64,000 nt of DNA from Trebonia sp963734665 (GCA_963734665.1 CAVTIR010000013.1:310001-374000); one strand, 5' to 3'. Counted from the stretch's first letter, positions 16,588-26,335 are shown. Notes: generated by a model from the sequence alone, not told the origin. Numbers and translations: made by a program.

Positions 16588-17172
16588 TCAGTGATCCGTG
16601 AAGGGCGCGGCTTGCGTTTCCGGGTCATGCCGGCGTAGTCCGTCCAGGACGACCTGGAGCAGGTGCCGGGATCTGGCGTCCCATTCGGCTTGCTCAAGCC
16701 GGGTCAGGTAGCCGATGAGGAGGATGACGTCACGGGCGTCGATGTCAGGGCGGATGGTCCCGTCGGCTTTGCCGGCATCGAGGAGTGTGGTCACCGCCTC
16801 TCCGATCGGTCCTAGGCTGTGCGCGGCGAGGTCTTGCGATACCGCCGCCTCGACGGCGGCGAAAACCCCCCGCTTGAGCTGCGCGTAGTCGGCTACCCGG
16901 TCGAGCCAGCGGGCCAGGGCGGTGAGCGGTTCGTGCCTTGCGAGCAGCGCCGGCGCCGCCGCTACGAGTTCGGCGACGTCCTCACGGTAGACCTCGGAGA
17001 GCAGGTCATCGCGGGTCGGGAAGTGCCGGTAGAGGGTGCCCTGACCGACCCCGGCCTGCCTGGCGATCGCGTTCAGCTTCACCTCGCCCGTGTTCGCGAT
17101 CGCCTCCCGTGCGGCGGCGATGATCCGTGCACGGTTGCCTGCGGCGTCGGCCCGGAGGCTGGCCGGATCCAT
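16588..17172 (-). CDS. TetR-family repressor
   Basis: Repressor of 194 aa starting at ATG 17172; the open frame extends further but the helix-turn-helix begins right after this start. HTH: RARIIAAAREAIANTGEVKLNAIARQAGVGQGTLYRHFPTRDDLL (about residues 13-57). The C-terminal ligand domain contains RWLDRVADYAQLKRGVFAAVEAAVSQD and a dimer helix ending in LLQVVLDGLRR. It is divergent from an SDR gene, and two copies of a perfect palindrome lie between them, so it most likely represses itself and the SDR. Confidence 0.92.
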   Translation of the reverse strand: MDPASLRADAAGNRARIIAAAREAIANTGEVKLNAIARQAGVGQGTLYRHFPTRDDLLSEVYREDVAELVAAAPALLARHEPLTALARWLDRVADYAQLKRGVFAAVEAAVSQDLAAHSLGPIGEAVTTLLDAGKADGTIRPDIDARDVILLIGYLTRLEQAEWDARSRHLLQVVLDGLRRHDPETQAAPFTDH

Positions 17173-17200
17173 CGCCCCCCCTGACGGTGATTTAGCTAAA

Positions 17201-17243
17201 CGGACACGTGTCCGGTAACCTGAAGACAATCGGACACGTGTCC
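17201..17243. promoter_or_regulatory. Twin TetR operators GGACACGTGTCC
   Basis: The perfect 12-bp palindrome GGACACGTGTCC occurs at 17202-17213 (extended to 14 bp as CGGACACGTGTCCG) and again at 17232-17243. The centres are 30 bp apart, about three helical turns, so two repressor dimers could bind one face. Position between TetR (start 17172) and SDR (start 17266) supports control of both. Confidence 0.75.
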
Positions 17244-17265
17244 ACTTTACCCGAGGAGATTCATC

Positions 17266-18006
17266 ATGACCGGAATCAGCGGCAAGGTTGTCGCCATCAC
17301 CGGGGCCAGCAGCGGCATCGGCGAGGCCACCGCGCGGCTGCTCGCGGAGCGCGGCGCCGCCGTCGTCCTGGGCGCGCGCCGGACGGATCGCCTGGACAAG
17401 ATCGCCCAGGAGATCGGCGACCGCGGCGGGCAGGCCGTCACCTGCGTCACCGACGTCAGCCGGCCCGAGGACCTCGACCGCCTGGTGAGCAGGGCCATCG
17501 CGGAGTTCGGCCGGCTCGACGTGCTGGTCAGCAACGCCGGCATCAGCAAGATCGGGCCTATGGCCGACGTCGACGTCGACGGCTGGTCGGCGATGATCGA
17601 CGTCAACCTCCGCGGCGTGCTCCACGGCATCGCCGCCGCGCTCCCGGTATTCCGGCGGCAAGGACACGGACACCTGGTGACCACGGTGTCTACCGCAGGG
17701 CTCAAAATCGTTCCGACGCAGGCGGTCTACGCCGCGACCAAGAACGCCGTCCGCACCCTCCTGGAAGGACTGCGGCAGGAGTCGACCGACGGCGTGCTGC
17801 GGACGACAGCGGTATCGCCCGGCTTCGTCCGCACCGACCTCGCCGACTCCATCGACAACCCCGAAGTCCGCGCGCAGATCCTCCGCAGCAGGGACGAGTT
17901 CGCCATCCCGCCAGAAGCCGTCGCCCGCGCCATCGCCTTCGCCATCGAACAGCCCTACGACGTCGAAATCGGCGACATCACCATCCGCCCAACCGTCCAG
18001 GGCTAG
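17266..18006 (+). CDS. SDR-family oxidoreductase (TetR-controlled)
   Basis: Classical short-chain dehydrogenase of 246 aa, ATG at 17266 behind CCCGAGGAGATTCATC. TGASSGIG at about 11-18 is the cofactor glycine motif, VSNAGISKIG the NAG motif, then VSTAG with the catalytic Ser and YAATK with Tyr/Lys. SPGFVRTDLADS is the post-active-site loop. GARRTDRL after strand 2 favours NADP. It is the obvious target of the divergent TetR; such pairs usually process quinones or aldehydes, but this is family-level inference. Confidence 0.93.
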   Translation: MTGISGKVVAITGASSGIGEATARLLAERGAAVVLGARRTDRLDKIAQEIGDRGGQAVTCVTDVSRPEDLDRLVSRAIAEFGRLDVLVSNAGISKIGPMADVDVDGWSAMIDVNLRGVLHGIAAALPVFRRQGHGHLVTTVSTAGLKIVPTQAVYAATKNAVRTLLEGLRQESTDGVLRTTAVSPGFVRTDLADSIDNPEVRAQILRSRDEFAIPPEAVARAIAFAIEQPYDVEIGDITIRPTVQG

Positions 18007-18020
18007 CCGTTGTAACGACG

Positions 18021-18047
18021 CGCTCCAACTCGTGAATCGCTGGAGCG
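18021..18047. terminator. Hairpin between convergent genes
   Basis: CGCTCCA (18021-18027) pairs with TGGAGCG (18041-18047) over a 13-nt loop, 15 bp after the SDR stop. There is no T tract. Confidence 0.35.
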
Positions 18048-18130
18048 GGTGATCACGGAACGTGTCACGGTTCCCGGGGATGGCCGTCTTCCAGGGACAA
18101 ACGGCCAGACGGGCGGATCACTGGAGGGAA

Positions 18131-20527
18131 CTACGGTTTAAAGGTGCTGCCGGCATCTTGTTTCCCGAAGTTGTCGCCTGAGCCTTCAACGTTCTTAAGG
18201 CCCGACGTCCACTGGGACGAGGTAGCAACATCCCCTTGGTTGAAGTATACGAACGACCATGGACCAGCATAGGCGTTGTCGGAGAACACGTCGCCCTGGC
18301 TATTGGAGATCAAGTTGCAGACCGTATACGCCGGATAGGCTGACGTGCTTGAGTACGGGGAGAACAGCGCATTCTGCCCGCAGTTGTTAGCTTGGGTGCA
18401 CTTCCCGCCGTAGACCGAATCGCTCGGGTTGAAAGTGAACTGGTTGTGCTGTACGGTCACGTTTTGGGTTCGCCACTGACAGAGAGAATGGTAGTCAATG
18501 GGCGACGTTTCGGCAAGGTGAGAGGGACAATTATCCGGGGCATCGGTATTGAGCCAGGTCTGCATTTCGACACCACTCGGCGGGGTCAGGGTTCCCGGAT
18601 CTTGGCCGTCACCGGAATAACGGTTTGAATTCTGGAAGAGGACAACACCCGACCAGTTGTCATTGAACACGTTATTCTGGATATTTAGCTCACCGGGATA
18701 ATTACTAGCGACGGTGCTGTTGCCGCCCGACTCGGAGATGTAAATAGCGCCGGTCGGGAAGCCGGGATTCCCCGGGCCAGCCTCCATGCCATTATCTACG
18801 AAGGTGTTGTCGATGATGTCGGCGTTGTAGCTGATCTCATACATCAGCCCTTCACCGCCGTTGTTCGAGATGTAATTGTCCTGAACAAGGAAGCCTGCGT
18901 TGTCAGTGTCCATCCAGACACCCGGAGAATCAATATTGTCGTGGAAGTAGTTGCCGGTTACGGTCACGTTGCCGTCTTGCCAGAACTTACCGCCGCCCTC
19001 GACGCCGGAAGACGTTTTCTGTGTGTTGTTGTACGACACGTCGTTGTTCGTGAAGGTGATGTTCGTGGCTCCGCCGGTAAACGTATCTTCGTACGTCTGG
19101 TCTACATATGAGTAGCCGTTAAAACCGTACTCCCCGTTTTCGGTCAGGCAGTTATCACTGACGGTGTTATCGCCGCCCAGCATCATAGCCGCGCCAGGGC
19201 TGTTGTGTTGCATGAGGTCGTACTCTTCAGTCCAGCCGTTGTTGCCGTTGCCATTGACGGCACCAGCGCCCTGCGATGGCGTGTAGTCCTCGATAGTTAG
19301 GTACTTGATGGTTACTTTCTGGTCCGCAGTGTCGTTATATTGCCCTGCAAAAGCATACTGGATGGTATTGCCGCCGTCGATGATCGCTCCGGGAGCTCCG
19401 AGGAAGGTGTCACCGTCAGAGGTTTGTATGGAGGCGTTGGTGTGCTTACCTGGGGCAAACCAGTAGGTCGTATTTGCCGGCAGTTGATACTGGAATAGAG
19501 CGCTATTGTCGCCGGCTGGAACAGTTACAGCCCCCTTAGGGGCCGACGTGTATGGGCTTGCAGGCAGGCCATTTTCACACCAAGTGACCGGCGGGGCTGT
19601 GGGCGCACTGCCGGATGTCGGTGCGGATGTGGGGTTGGCGGAGGTGGCGGGGGTGGGCGACGTGGGCGGGGCGGGGGTCGGCTCCGCCACCCGCAGCGCC
19701 ACCGCTGCGGCGGCCGGCTGTCCCGCCGGCGGGGTGATCATCCACTGCACCGGACTCGTAACGTCATGAGCACTCACGACGTGGGTTGCCGCAGCCACCT
19801 GAGACGTGGAGGCGTCGTTGATGGTTGCCGCCAGCTTCGCTCCGCTGACTGGGTGCGCCGCGGCCGAATGACCGCTCGACCCCGCTCCGTATACCACGTC
19901 GTCATTGGCCACGTTGGTCACCACGCGAGGAGATGTCCCCGATGCCGATCCGGCGACGCCGGCGACCGGCTGATGCAGATCCACCCCAGAGAAAGCGAGG
20001 CTGACCATCGTGACCTGGTTGGACGGCGTGACCGTGGCCTTGATCGCGGTCGGCACGGTGGTACCGATGACGCTGAGGCACGCTACGAGACGGGTTGAGC
20101 CGTGCAGCTGGTCGATAATCTCCGAGGATGGCGATGAACATTTGGCCTGAGATTTGGAAGGGGTCTCCAAGTAGCTGACCACGACGTCGCCGGTGGCAAG
20201 TCCGGTCGGCGCCGGGGTTGCGGCGGTGCGGGCAGCGGCCGAACTGAACGTCGTGGCGCGCCCGACCTGCTCGATCAGGACCTGCCTGGTCAGGTCGGCC
20301 GACGCCGACTTCACCGTTGCCGGGGCAGCAGCCCAGCTCAGGAAACCCAGCGTCAGGACCAGGGCGACGACCAGGGCGACGACCAGGCCGACGACGACTT
20401 GCAGCCGCGATGCCATGAATTGCCCGAGGTGGAATCCAGGACGTTCACCCGAGTGCCGCGCATGCTTGTGGCTTGACCCGTCGGCGCCGTACCGTCTCCG
20501 CCGGTGCGTCGTTTTATCGACGGACAT
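18131..20527 (-). CDS. Secreted or anchored right-handed parallel beta-helix protein
   Basis: Large surface protein of 798 aa. The N-terminus is basic (HRRRRYGADGSSHKHARHSG), followed by one membrane helix at about 42-66 (VVVGLVVALVVALVLTLGFLSW). A globular stretch (about 70-275) and a Pro/Ser/Thr-rich linker (PTPAPPTSPTPATSANPTS, about 280-310) lead to a beta-helix of about 480 residues. The helix is marked by repeated N-x-x-x-N turns such as NITFTNNDVSYNN, NVTVTGNYFHDN, GFLVQDNYISNN, ADIIDNTFVDNG and LNIQNNVFNDN. This fold is typical of pectate-lyase-like polysaccharide enzymes or adhesins. The coding sequence is visibly poorer in GC (31/60 in one sampled line) than its neighbours, suggesting transfer. 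Confidence 0.82.
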   Translation of the reverse strand: MSVDKTTHRRRRYGADGSSHKHARHSGERPGFHLGQFMASRLQVVVGLVVALVVALVLTLGFLSWAAAPATVKSASADLTRQVLIEQVGRATTFSSAAARTAATPAPTGLATGDVVVSYLETPSKSQAKCSSPSSEIIDQLHGSTRLVACLSVIGTTVPTAIKATVTPSNQVTMVSLAFSGVDLHQPVAGVAGSASGTSPRVVTNVANDDVVYGAGSSGHSAAAHPVSGAKLAATINDASTSQVAAATHVVSAHDVTSPVQWMITPPAGQPAAAAVALRVAEPTPAPPTSPTPATSANPTSAPTSGSAPTAPPVTWCENGLPASPYTSAPKGAVTVPAGDNSALFQYQLPANTTYWFAPGKHTNASIQTSDGDTFLGAPGAIIDGGNTIQYAFAGQYNDTADQKVTIKYLTIEDYTPSQGAGAVNGNGNNGWTEEYDLMQHNSPGAAMMLGGDNTVSDNCLTENGEYGFNGYSYVDQTYEDTFTGGATNITFTNNDVSYNNTQKTSSGVEGGGKFWQDGNVTVTGNYFHDNIDSPGVWMDTDNAGFLVQDNYISNNGGEGLMYEISYNADIIDNTFVDNGMEAGPGNPGFPTGAIYISESGGNSTVASNYPGELNIQNNVFNDNWSGVVLFQNSNRYSGDGQDPGTLTPPSGVEMQTWLNTDAPDNCPSHLAETSPIDYHSLCQWRTQNVTVQHNQFTFNPSDSVYGGKCTQANNCGQNALFSPYSSTSAYPAYTVCNLISNSQGDVFSDNAYAGPWSFVYFNQGDVATSSQWTSGLKNVEGSGDNFGKQDAGSTFKP

Positions 20528-21083
20528 CGGTGTCAGTCCCCTCTTAATCCGGCTAGCTCATGCCGCCCTGACCTCCGTTGTCAGGTTCCCCGAGACCCGC
20601 CAGCTCACCCGTCCTTCTCAACAAATGCAATCAATTTCCGTACCCGAGCAGTGACTCTGCGTCTATCTGCCGCTTTGGTCGCGATACTACGTCATCGAGG
20701 CCGGCGGGCAGCGGTGCAGGGCGAAGCAGGTTCCGCATCGGTTCTGGATATCGGTTATCGACGCCCGGCCGGCGCGCGCGAAGCCGCAGTTCGGAGCGAT
20801 GGAGCGACCCGGCGTGTCCGCCGTTTGGGGAGCGCAGAAAAGGTTGATCTGTGACGTCATGCTTTGCCGCGGCCCGGTCGGAGCGCCCGCTTATGCCGAC
20901 GAGTGGATGTCGCTGGCGCCCGGTCCTGGCAGCAAGCCTGTATCAGCGCCGTCTGGCATGGTTCTGCCCTGCACGCCACGACCAGCCCAGACAGCCGACG
21001 TTCGTTGAGCTTCCGCACGACGCTGGACTTCGCCCACTCGCTGGCTGGGCGAGAGGCCTGCTTTAGCGCGTCGGATACGGGTG
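20528..21083. other. Gene-free region (about 556 bp)
   Basis: Upstream region of the beta-helix gene. Open frames exist on both strands but show no domain, no ribosome site and no repeat. GC is lower near 20600-20700. I see no RNA gene. Confidence 0.4.
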
Positions 21084-21766
21084 TCAGGCCTGGGTGAAGC
21101 GGACGTGGAGGCCGGAACGGCGCAGTGTCTGGATGAACCAGAGGGCGGACAGGAAGGTGCCCGCGACCACGCCGCCGATGGTGATGGGGGTGGTGAGCAG
21201 GAGGAACACCCTGGCTGACTCGGTGGTCATCAGCACCGCCAGGCCCACGGCCGACGCGGCGAATACCCCGGCCCACAGCCAGGTTGCCCCCTGGAAGAAC
21301 CTGTCAAGACCGGGGTGATGAGAAGACGGCTGGCGCAATGCCGCGACCTCGGCGGCCAGCTGCGCCACCAGCGGCTTGCGGGTGGGCGCGGTCCGTGCGA
21401 ACAGGACGCACAGGGCCAGGTTGGCCAGCGGGAACTGGAGCAGGAAAACGAGCGCGCTCCCGGTGGCAATCACCACGGCCGCCTGCAGCGTGAGCACCAG
21501 GGCTGAGATCGTCAGCAGGCCGGGGACGCTGCGCGTCGCGACCTTGCGCACGGCCACGGTCAGCCACAGCACGGCTGTCGCCGCCACCATCCGGCCCTTC
21601 GCGCGCCCAGCTTCGCGCCGACGAGGTATCCGGCGACGGGCAGGCCGAGGGACTCGGCGAGGTTCCATCCCGCGGTCAGCATCAGCCGCCACGGGCGGGG
21701 CAGCTCAAGGTAAGTCCCGGCGAAGGCGCCGCCCGCCGTGGAGGCGAATCTGTGGAGGTCAACCAC
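21084..21766 (-). pseudogene. Integral membrane protein, broken by one frameshift
   Basis: Two overlapping frames together give one membrane protein. The first (from GTG 21766) reads DLHRFASTAGGAFAGTYLE, then WNLAESLGLPVAGYLVGAKLGARRAG. It must jump near 21590-21615 into the second frame at MVAATAVLWLTVAVRKVATR, which runs to 21084 with four more hydrophobic segments (LLTISALVLTLQAAVVIA, FLLQFPLANLALCVLF, WLWAGVFAASAVGLAVLM, FLLLTTPITIGGVVAGTFL). It resembles small actinobacterial septation/DUF3159-like membrane proteins, at low certainty. The offset fits loss of one base. It could be a real lesion or a sequencing error. Confidence 0.55.
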
Positions 21767-23894
21767 GCTCAGGTGGTCGCGATGCTGGCAGGCGCGCTCA
21801 TCCCGTGGCTCAGCGGTTTCGGCATGGCCATGTTCGCCACGGTGCGCAAGCGGCTCATCGGGCTGCTGTTCTCCGCGCTACCGCTGCTCGCCCTGTTGCG
21901 CCCTGGGCCCGTCGTGCGCGTCACGGCTGCTGTCGCTGGCGTCGCTGGCGGTCGCGCTGACGGCCGGCACCTATGCCGCCGCTTCGGCGCCGCTGGGCGT
22001 CAGCGCCGGCATGTTCGCGTTCACGGCACCTTCGCTCGGCTTCCTCATGCAGGACAACGTCACCATCGGCGAGTCCGGCCGGATCGCGGCCGAGATCGGG
22101 CTGGCCGTGGTCGTGACGATCGCGGTGCACCGCGTCTGCTTCTACCCGCGCCCGGCGGCGCAGCTGCGGCGGATCCAGCGTTCCTACGCTGCCCGCGCCG
22201 CGACGTGGCCAGCGAGGTCGGCGGCCATTACAGCGCGCGGCGCGCTCGGGGAATGCGGAAACGACCCGCAAGGCAGAGCGGAAGCTGCGGCGCCAGCTGC
22301 TGCGCCGGAACGAGGCCGCCCTGCTCATCGACGCGCGGCTGGGCAACCCGGCAGCCGTCCGGCGCGCTGGAGCGCGGTCCGGCTGCACCAGCGCGGTTCG
22401 ACACGGAGGTCGGGCTGAGCAACGTGGCCGGTTCGCCCTCACGCTGGCCAGGCGCAGCTGCCGCGCGCGCCGGCGCGGCGGTCCGGCGGGCCCTGGCGGC
22501 ATCCGTGACGGGGACTCGACCGCGGCAACGGACAACGCCGCCGCCATCCGCGAGCTCCTCGGAACCAGTCATCCCGGACGCTCCGGCCTGACCCGCTCTG
22601 ACCGCGTGCCCTGCACCGGTTCGCGACGTCCGTCACGGAGTTCTCCGTCGCGCTGCACGCGTTCGCTCACCCGAGACCAGGCCGAAGACGACGCGCCCGC
22701 GGAGTTCCGACGCAGGTGGCGACGTTGCGGGTGCTGCTCGGCTCGTCGTTCGTCACGGGGACCGCGTCCAAGGAGCGGGGCGGTCCCGGCCTGACCGACC
22801 GCATCCGGATGGCGCCGTACGCGCGGTACGCGATCCAGGTGGGCATCCGGCCGGCGCCATGCCGCGCGGCGACGTGCTTTCCGGCCAGCGGTCCGCACTG
22901 GCGCTGATAGCGGCGGTCGTCGCGTTCATGGGCGCGACCCGCGCGAGCAGGTCCGGAAGTCCGCGTTGGCTCGCGGCACGTGCTGGCGTCTCGCCGGGTC
23001 CGTCCTCGGCCGAGGCGACGGGTGGGCGGCAGGTCGTGGTCGAGCTGCATCGCTGATCCTCGGCGAACCCGTCCGCGTGACTGCACGTCAGCGGCCATCG
23101 CGGTGACGGTGGCTCGCTCGCAGCTCTGACGTGGCTAGCGTCTTCGCCAACGAGCCTGCTGCTGCTCCGCCTCGAGGAGACGGCTCTCGGCGCGGCGGTG
23201 GCGGGCTCGCCGCGGCGCTCGTGCTGCCGCTGAGCGACGGCAGGGAGGCGCGCGTCGCCGCCAGGCAGCTTCTCACGGCGCTGGCTGATCTACGACCGCA
23301 GCGCTGGACCAGCTGGCGAACGCGGGCATCGCGGCCGGGTCGGACCTGGAACTGCGCGCGGCGGCGCGCCGGGCGGACATGGCCTACCGGCGCTGGTGGC
23401 GACGGTCGGCCGTGCAGACGCCGCGATCGGCAACCTGTCGAGGATCGCAGGTTCATGGCGACCGCGCTGCTGGACTTACTCCCGCAACCGGCTGCTGGAC
23501 TCCTCGACGCGGCACCGGACCGCCTGCGAAGTCTCCGCGGAGCCAGCAGACCGACGCGCTGGGCCGGCTCGATCACCGCGATCACCGCGGCCGTCGACCC
23601 CGCTGACGGCCACGCGCGCACTACCTGCCGCTCGGCATCGCTGTTCGCGCACATTGCCGACCAGCTGCCGGAACAGGACTACGCCAGCCCACCCCAGCTC
23701 GCGCTCAGCGACCTCGGACGCCAGCCGGCGCCGCGCCGAAGCCGCCCGATGGGCGAGCGTCCCGTCACGGACCTAGACCTGTAGGCCGTGACCCTCTGGC
23801 GACCAGCCCAGCCGGGCCGTCGCTGGTCGAGGTCGCCCGGGCGGTAGACAGCATCAGTGACGCTGGCGGCGGGTCTGCGCGCGATCAGCGCTGA
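21752..23894 (+). pseudogene. FUSC-type membrane exporter, heavily frameshifted
   Basis: Pieces of one FUSC (fusaric acid/aromatic acid exporter) protein can be read in order across all three frames. They are MFATVRKRLIGLLFSALPLLAL; MFAFTAPSLGFLMQDNVTIGESGR followed by AAEIGLAVVVTIAVHRVCFYPRP; RKLRRQLLRRNEAALLIDARLG; VATLRVLLGSSFVTG with DRIRMAPYARYAIQVGI; SALALIAAVVAFMGATRA; VLPLSDGREARVAARQLLTAL; and a tail SLVEVARAVDSISDAGGG to the stop at 23894. At least four frame changes are needed, so this is decayed beyond simple sequencing error or the local sequence is very poor. The start overlaps that of the divergent broken membrane gene. Confidence 0.6.
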
Positions 23895-23938
23895 TTCATG
23901 GTCTTGCGGATGGTGGTGATGGCGTCCACCAGTTGTAC

Positions 23939-25573
23939 TTACAGACCTCCCGGCCAGCCTTTGCTCGCCGGGAGCGAACCGCGGTTTATCAGCGGCGAGC
24001 AGCAGGGCAGGGCTACCGGAAGCGCTTGCATCGCGTGCCCGTCAAGCGGCGGCGCGAGGTCGGCGGCGGGCGCCGCGGCAGCGGGCGCGGGCGCTCTGGA
24101 GGGGGGCCCGGCTTCGGCGGCGGCCCTGAGTTCGGCGAGCCGTTGCCGGGATGGCAGCAGGAGGATCGCGAGGATCACGCCGAGGCCGAAGACTCCCGCG
24201 GCCACCGCGAAGGCCGTGGTGTAGCCCTGGGTGGCCGCGATCGCCGGCGCCAGCGGCCCGGTCGGGTGCGCGGCGAGGTAGCTGGCCGTCGCGGTCAGTG
24301 CGATGGTACTGAGCGCGGACGTGCCGATCGATCCGCCGACCTGCTGCATGGTGTTGACCAGCGCGGATGCTACGCCTGAGTCCTGGCGGCGGACGCCGGC
24401 GGTGGCGGTGTTGATGGCGGGGGCGAAGATCATGCCGAAGCCCAGGCCCATGATGAGCAGGGCAGGCAGCACGCCGCCGGCGTAGCTAGAGGTCACGGTG
24501 AGCTGGGTCAGGTAGGCCATCGCGCCGGTGCCGAACAGCATGCCGGTGGTGATCAGGACGCGCGGCCCGAACCGGGGCAGGGTGACGATGCTGGAGACGT
24601 TGGAGCTGAGCAGGATGCAGCCGATCATCGGCAGGAAGGCCAGTCCGCTGGTTACCGGGCTGTATCCCTTGACTTCCTGCAGGTAGTACGTGAGGAACAG
24701 GAAGACGCCGAAGATCGCGATTCCCGACAGACCGACCGCGACGTAGGAGCCGCCCCGGGTGCGGTCGAGTATCACGCGCAGCGGGAGCAGCGGGTGGCTG
24801 ACCCGCTGCTCGGCGGCGGCGAACGCGGCCAGCAGCAGCAGGCCGAGGATCAGGGAGCCGAGGGTGAGGGCGGCGGTCCAGCCGGCGGTCTCGGCGTTGG
24901 AGAAGCCGAAGACGATGAGGAACAGCCCGGCGCAGGCCAGCACGGCCCCGGCCCAGTCCATCCGCGGCCGGCTGGCGGGCCAGGTGTCGCGCATGTACGC
25001 CAGGGCGCCGGCCACGGCGATCACGGCGAAGACCAGGTTGATGTAGAGGGTCCAGCGCCAGGACAGGTACTGGGTGAGCAGCCCGCCGAGGATCAGGCCG
25101 ACGCCGCCGCCGCCGGCGGCGACCGACCCGAAGACCCCGAAGGCGCGCCCCCGCTCGCGCGGATCCTGGAACGTGCTGACCAGGGTGCCGAGGGCGGACG
25201 GCGCGAGGATGGCGCCGAACGCGCCCTGCAGCGCCCGGGCCGCCACCAGCATCTCGAACGAGACCGCGGCGCCCCCGATGGCCGAGGAGACCGCGAACCC
25301 GGCCAGGCCCGCGATGAAGACCCGCTTGCGGCTGTACATGTCGCCGAGCCGGCCGCCGACCAGCAGCAGGCTGCCGAACGCTAGCGCGTAGGCCGTGATC
25401 ACCCACTGCCGGTCGCCGTTCGAGAACCCAAGCGCACGCTGGGCCGAGGGCAGCGCGATGTTCACCACCGTGGAATCCAGCACCACCATCAGCTGGGCGA
25501 TCGCCACCACGACCAGGACCAGCCAGCGCCGGTCGACAGGGGCCGCCGTACGGCCCTCGGTGGCAGATGACAT
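23939..25573 (-). CDS. MFS multidrug exporter, EmrB/QacA (DHA2) family
   Basis: Drug:H+ antiporter with 14 predicted membrane helices, 544 aa from ATG 25573 (GAAGGG upstream; the open frame extends 41 codons further without support). Family signatures are VVLDSTVVNIALPSAQRALGF (motif D1), GGRLGDMYSRKRVF (motif A) and RALQGAFGAILAPSALG (motif C region). The last 60 residues are Ala/Pro-rich and hydrophilic, ending CCSPLINRGSLPASK. No TetR or MarR partner is adjacent, so regulation is unclear. Confidence 0.93.
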   Translation of the reverse strand: MSSATEGRTAAPVDRRWLVLVVVAIAQLMVVLDSTVVNIALPSAQRALGFSNGDRQWVITAYALAFGSLLLVGGRLGDMYSRKRVFIAGLAGFAVSSAIGGAAVSFEMLVAARALQGAFGAILAPSALGTLVSTFQDPRERGRAFGVFGSVAAGGGGVGLILGGLLTQYLSWRWTLYINLVFAVIAVAGALAYMRDTWPASRPRMDWAGAVLACAGLFLIVFGFSNAETAGWTAALTLGSLILGLLLLAAFAAAEQRVSHPLLPLRVILDRTRGGSYVAVGLSGIAIFGVFLFLTYYLQEVKGYSPVTSGLAFLPMIGCILLSSNVSSIVTLPRFGPRVLITTGMLFGTGAMAYLTQLTVTSSYAGGVLPALLIMGLGFGMIFAPAINTATAGVRRQDSGVASALVNTMQQVGGSIGTSALSTIALTATASYLAAHPTGPLAPAIAATQGYTTAFAVAAGVFGLGVILAILLLPSRQRLAELRAAAEAGPPSRAPAPAAAAPAADLAPPLDGHAMQALPVALPCCSPLINRGSLPASKGWPGGL

Positions 25574-25791
25574 CAGATATGCCCTTCGCGTGGAGCGCAC
25601 TGCACGGATCGCTACTTGCTCAAACCACTTGGTCAGGCCAGACCGCCTGGCACGCTCCACGATCGCGCGTGCGAAGGCCGCAGTCATCGCGGTCACCCGC
25701 CATATCCGCTTGCAGCTACCTGCTAGGACGGGAGACCAGGCGGGCGTCGTGGACGACCTTTAAGGCCTGCCGCCCGAGGCCGCTCCTCCTA

Positions 25792-25815
25792 AAGGGCCGG
25801 GAATGCCCGGCCCTT
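25792..25815 (-). terminator. Intrinsic-type terminator after the 49-aa membrane gene
   Basis: AAGGGCCGGG (25792-25801) and CCCGGCCCTT (25806-25815) form a perfect 10-bp stem with a 4-nt loop (AATG). On the minus strand it begins 31 bp after the small gene's stop at 25846. Confidence 0.65.
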
Positions 25816-25845
25816 CGCGCTTCTACGCGTGTCACCTGGAATCCG

Positions 25846-25995
25846 CTACTGGTGGGAGCGGCGCGGCCGGAACTTGATCCAGGCCAACACCGCGACGGCC
25901 ACCAGCAGCCAGGGAGAGAACAGGAGGTGCACGGCGAAGCTGAGGACGGTCAGGGCCACGATGGCGATAAGGACAAGGGCGATAATCCAGAGCAT
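25846..25995 (-). CDS. Small hydrophobic membrane protein, 49 aa
   Basis: Read directly from the minus strand: ATG at 25995, stop TAG at 25846. The protein starts MLWIIALVLIAIVALTVLSF, has a second hydrophobic stretch LLVAVAVLAWI and ends with the basic tail KFRPRRSHQ, so both helices should insert with the tail in the cytoplasm. It resembles the short hydrophobic proteins common in actinobacterial genomes. GGAG lies about 10 nt before the ATG and a strong hairpin follows the stop, both supporting a real gene. Function unknown. Confidence 0.65.
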   Translation of the reverse strand: MLWIIALVLIAIVALTVLSFAVHLLFSPWLLVAVAVLAWIKFRPRRSHQ

Positions 25996-25999
25996 GGTG

Positions 26000-26335
26000 A
26001 CTGGTCTCCATTCACGTTTCACGTTGAGCTACTGTGCTCACGCTTCAACCCTGCCGTCGGCGGTGGCCGCCGTCGATCGGGATCAGCCCCGGTTCACACC
26101 CTGACGTGCCCTGGTGAGCACCCTTAACGGCGTCAGTGTCATCCCGGACTGCCCCGGAAGCTGACTGGAAGGGAGGCTTGCGTCGCTCAAGACTGGTTGC
26201 TGGCGCTCCGGGTTCCATCTCGCCGCTCGGTGCACCATGCGCAGGACAGTCCGGTCGCGGAACGGATCGCGCTCTCGACATGTGCCCCCGGAAGACTTAG
26301 AGCCTGGGCTAAGGGGTCTGTACCTGCTCCAGGTT
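26000..26335. other. Intergenic region upstream of the IS607-type element
   Basis: About 340 bp with no convincing gene. It should contain the left end of the element, but IS607 elements lack terminal inverted repeats and I cannot place the boundary by eye. Confidence 0.35.

Noticed and set aside
16482..16697. N-terminal extension of the PPOX-type protein
   Set aside because: Upstream codons are low-complexity and basic; a ribosome site supports the ATG at 16481.
17173..17673. 167-codon extension of the TetR gene over the SDR
   Set aside because: It would cover the twin operators and the divergent SDR; the HTH begins right after ATG 17172.
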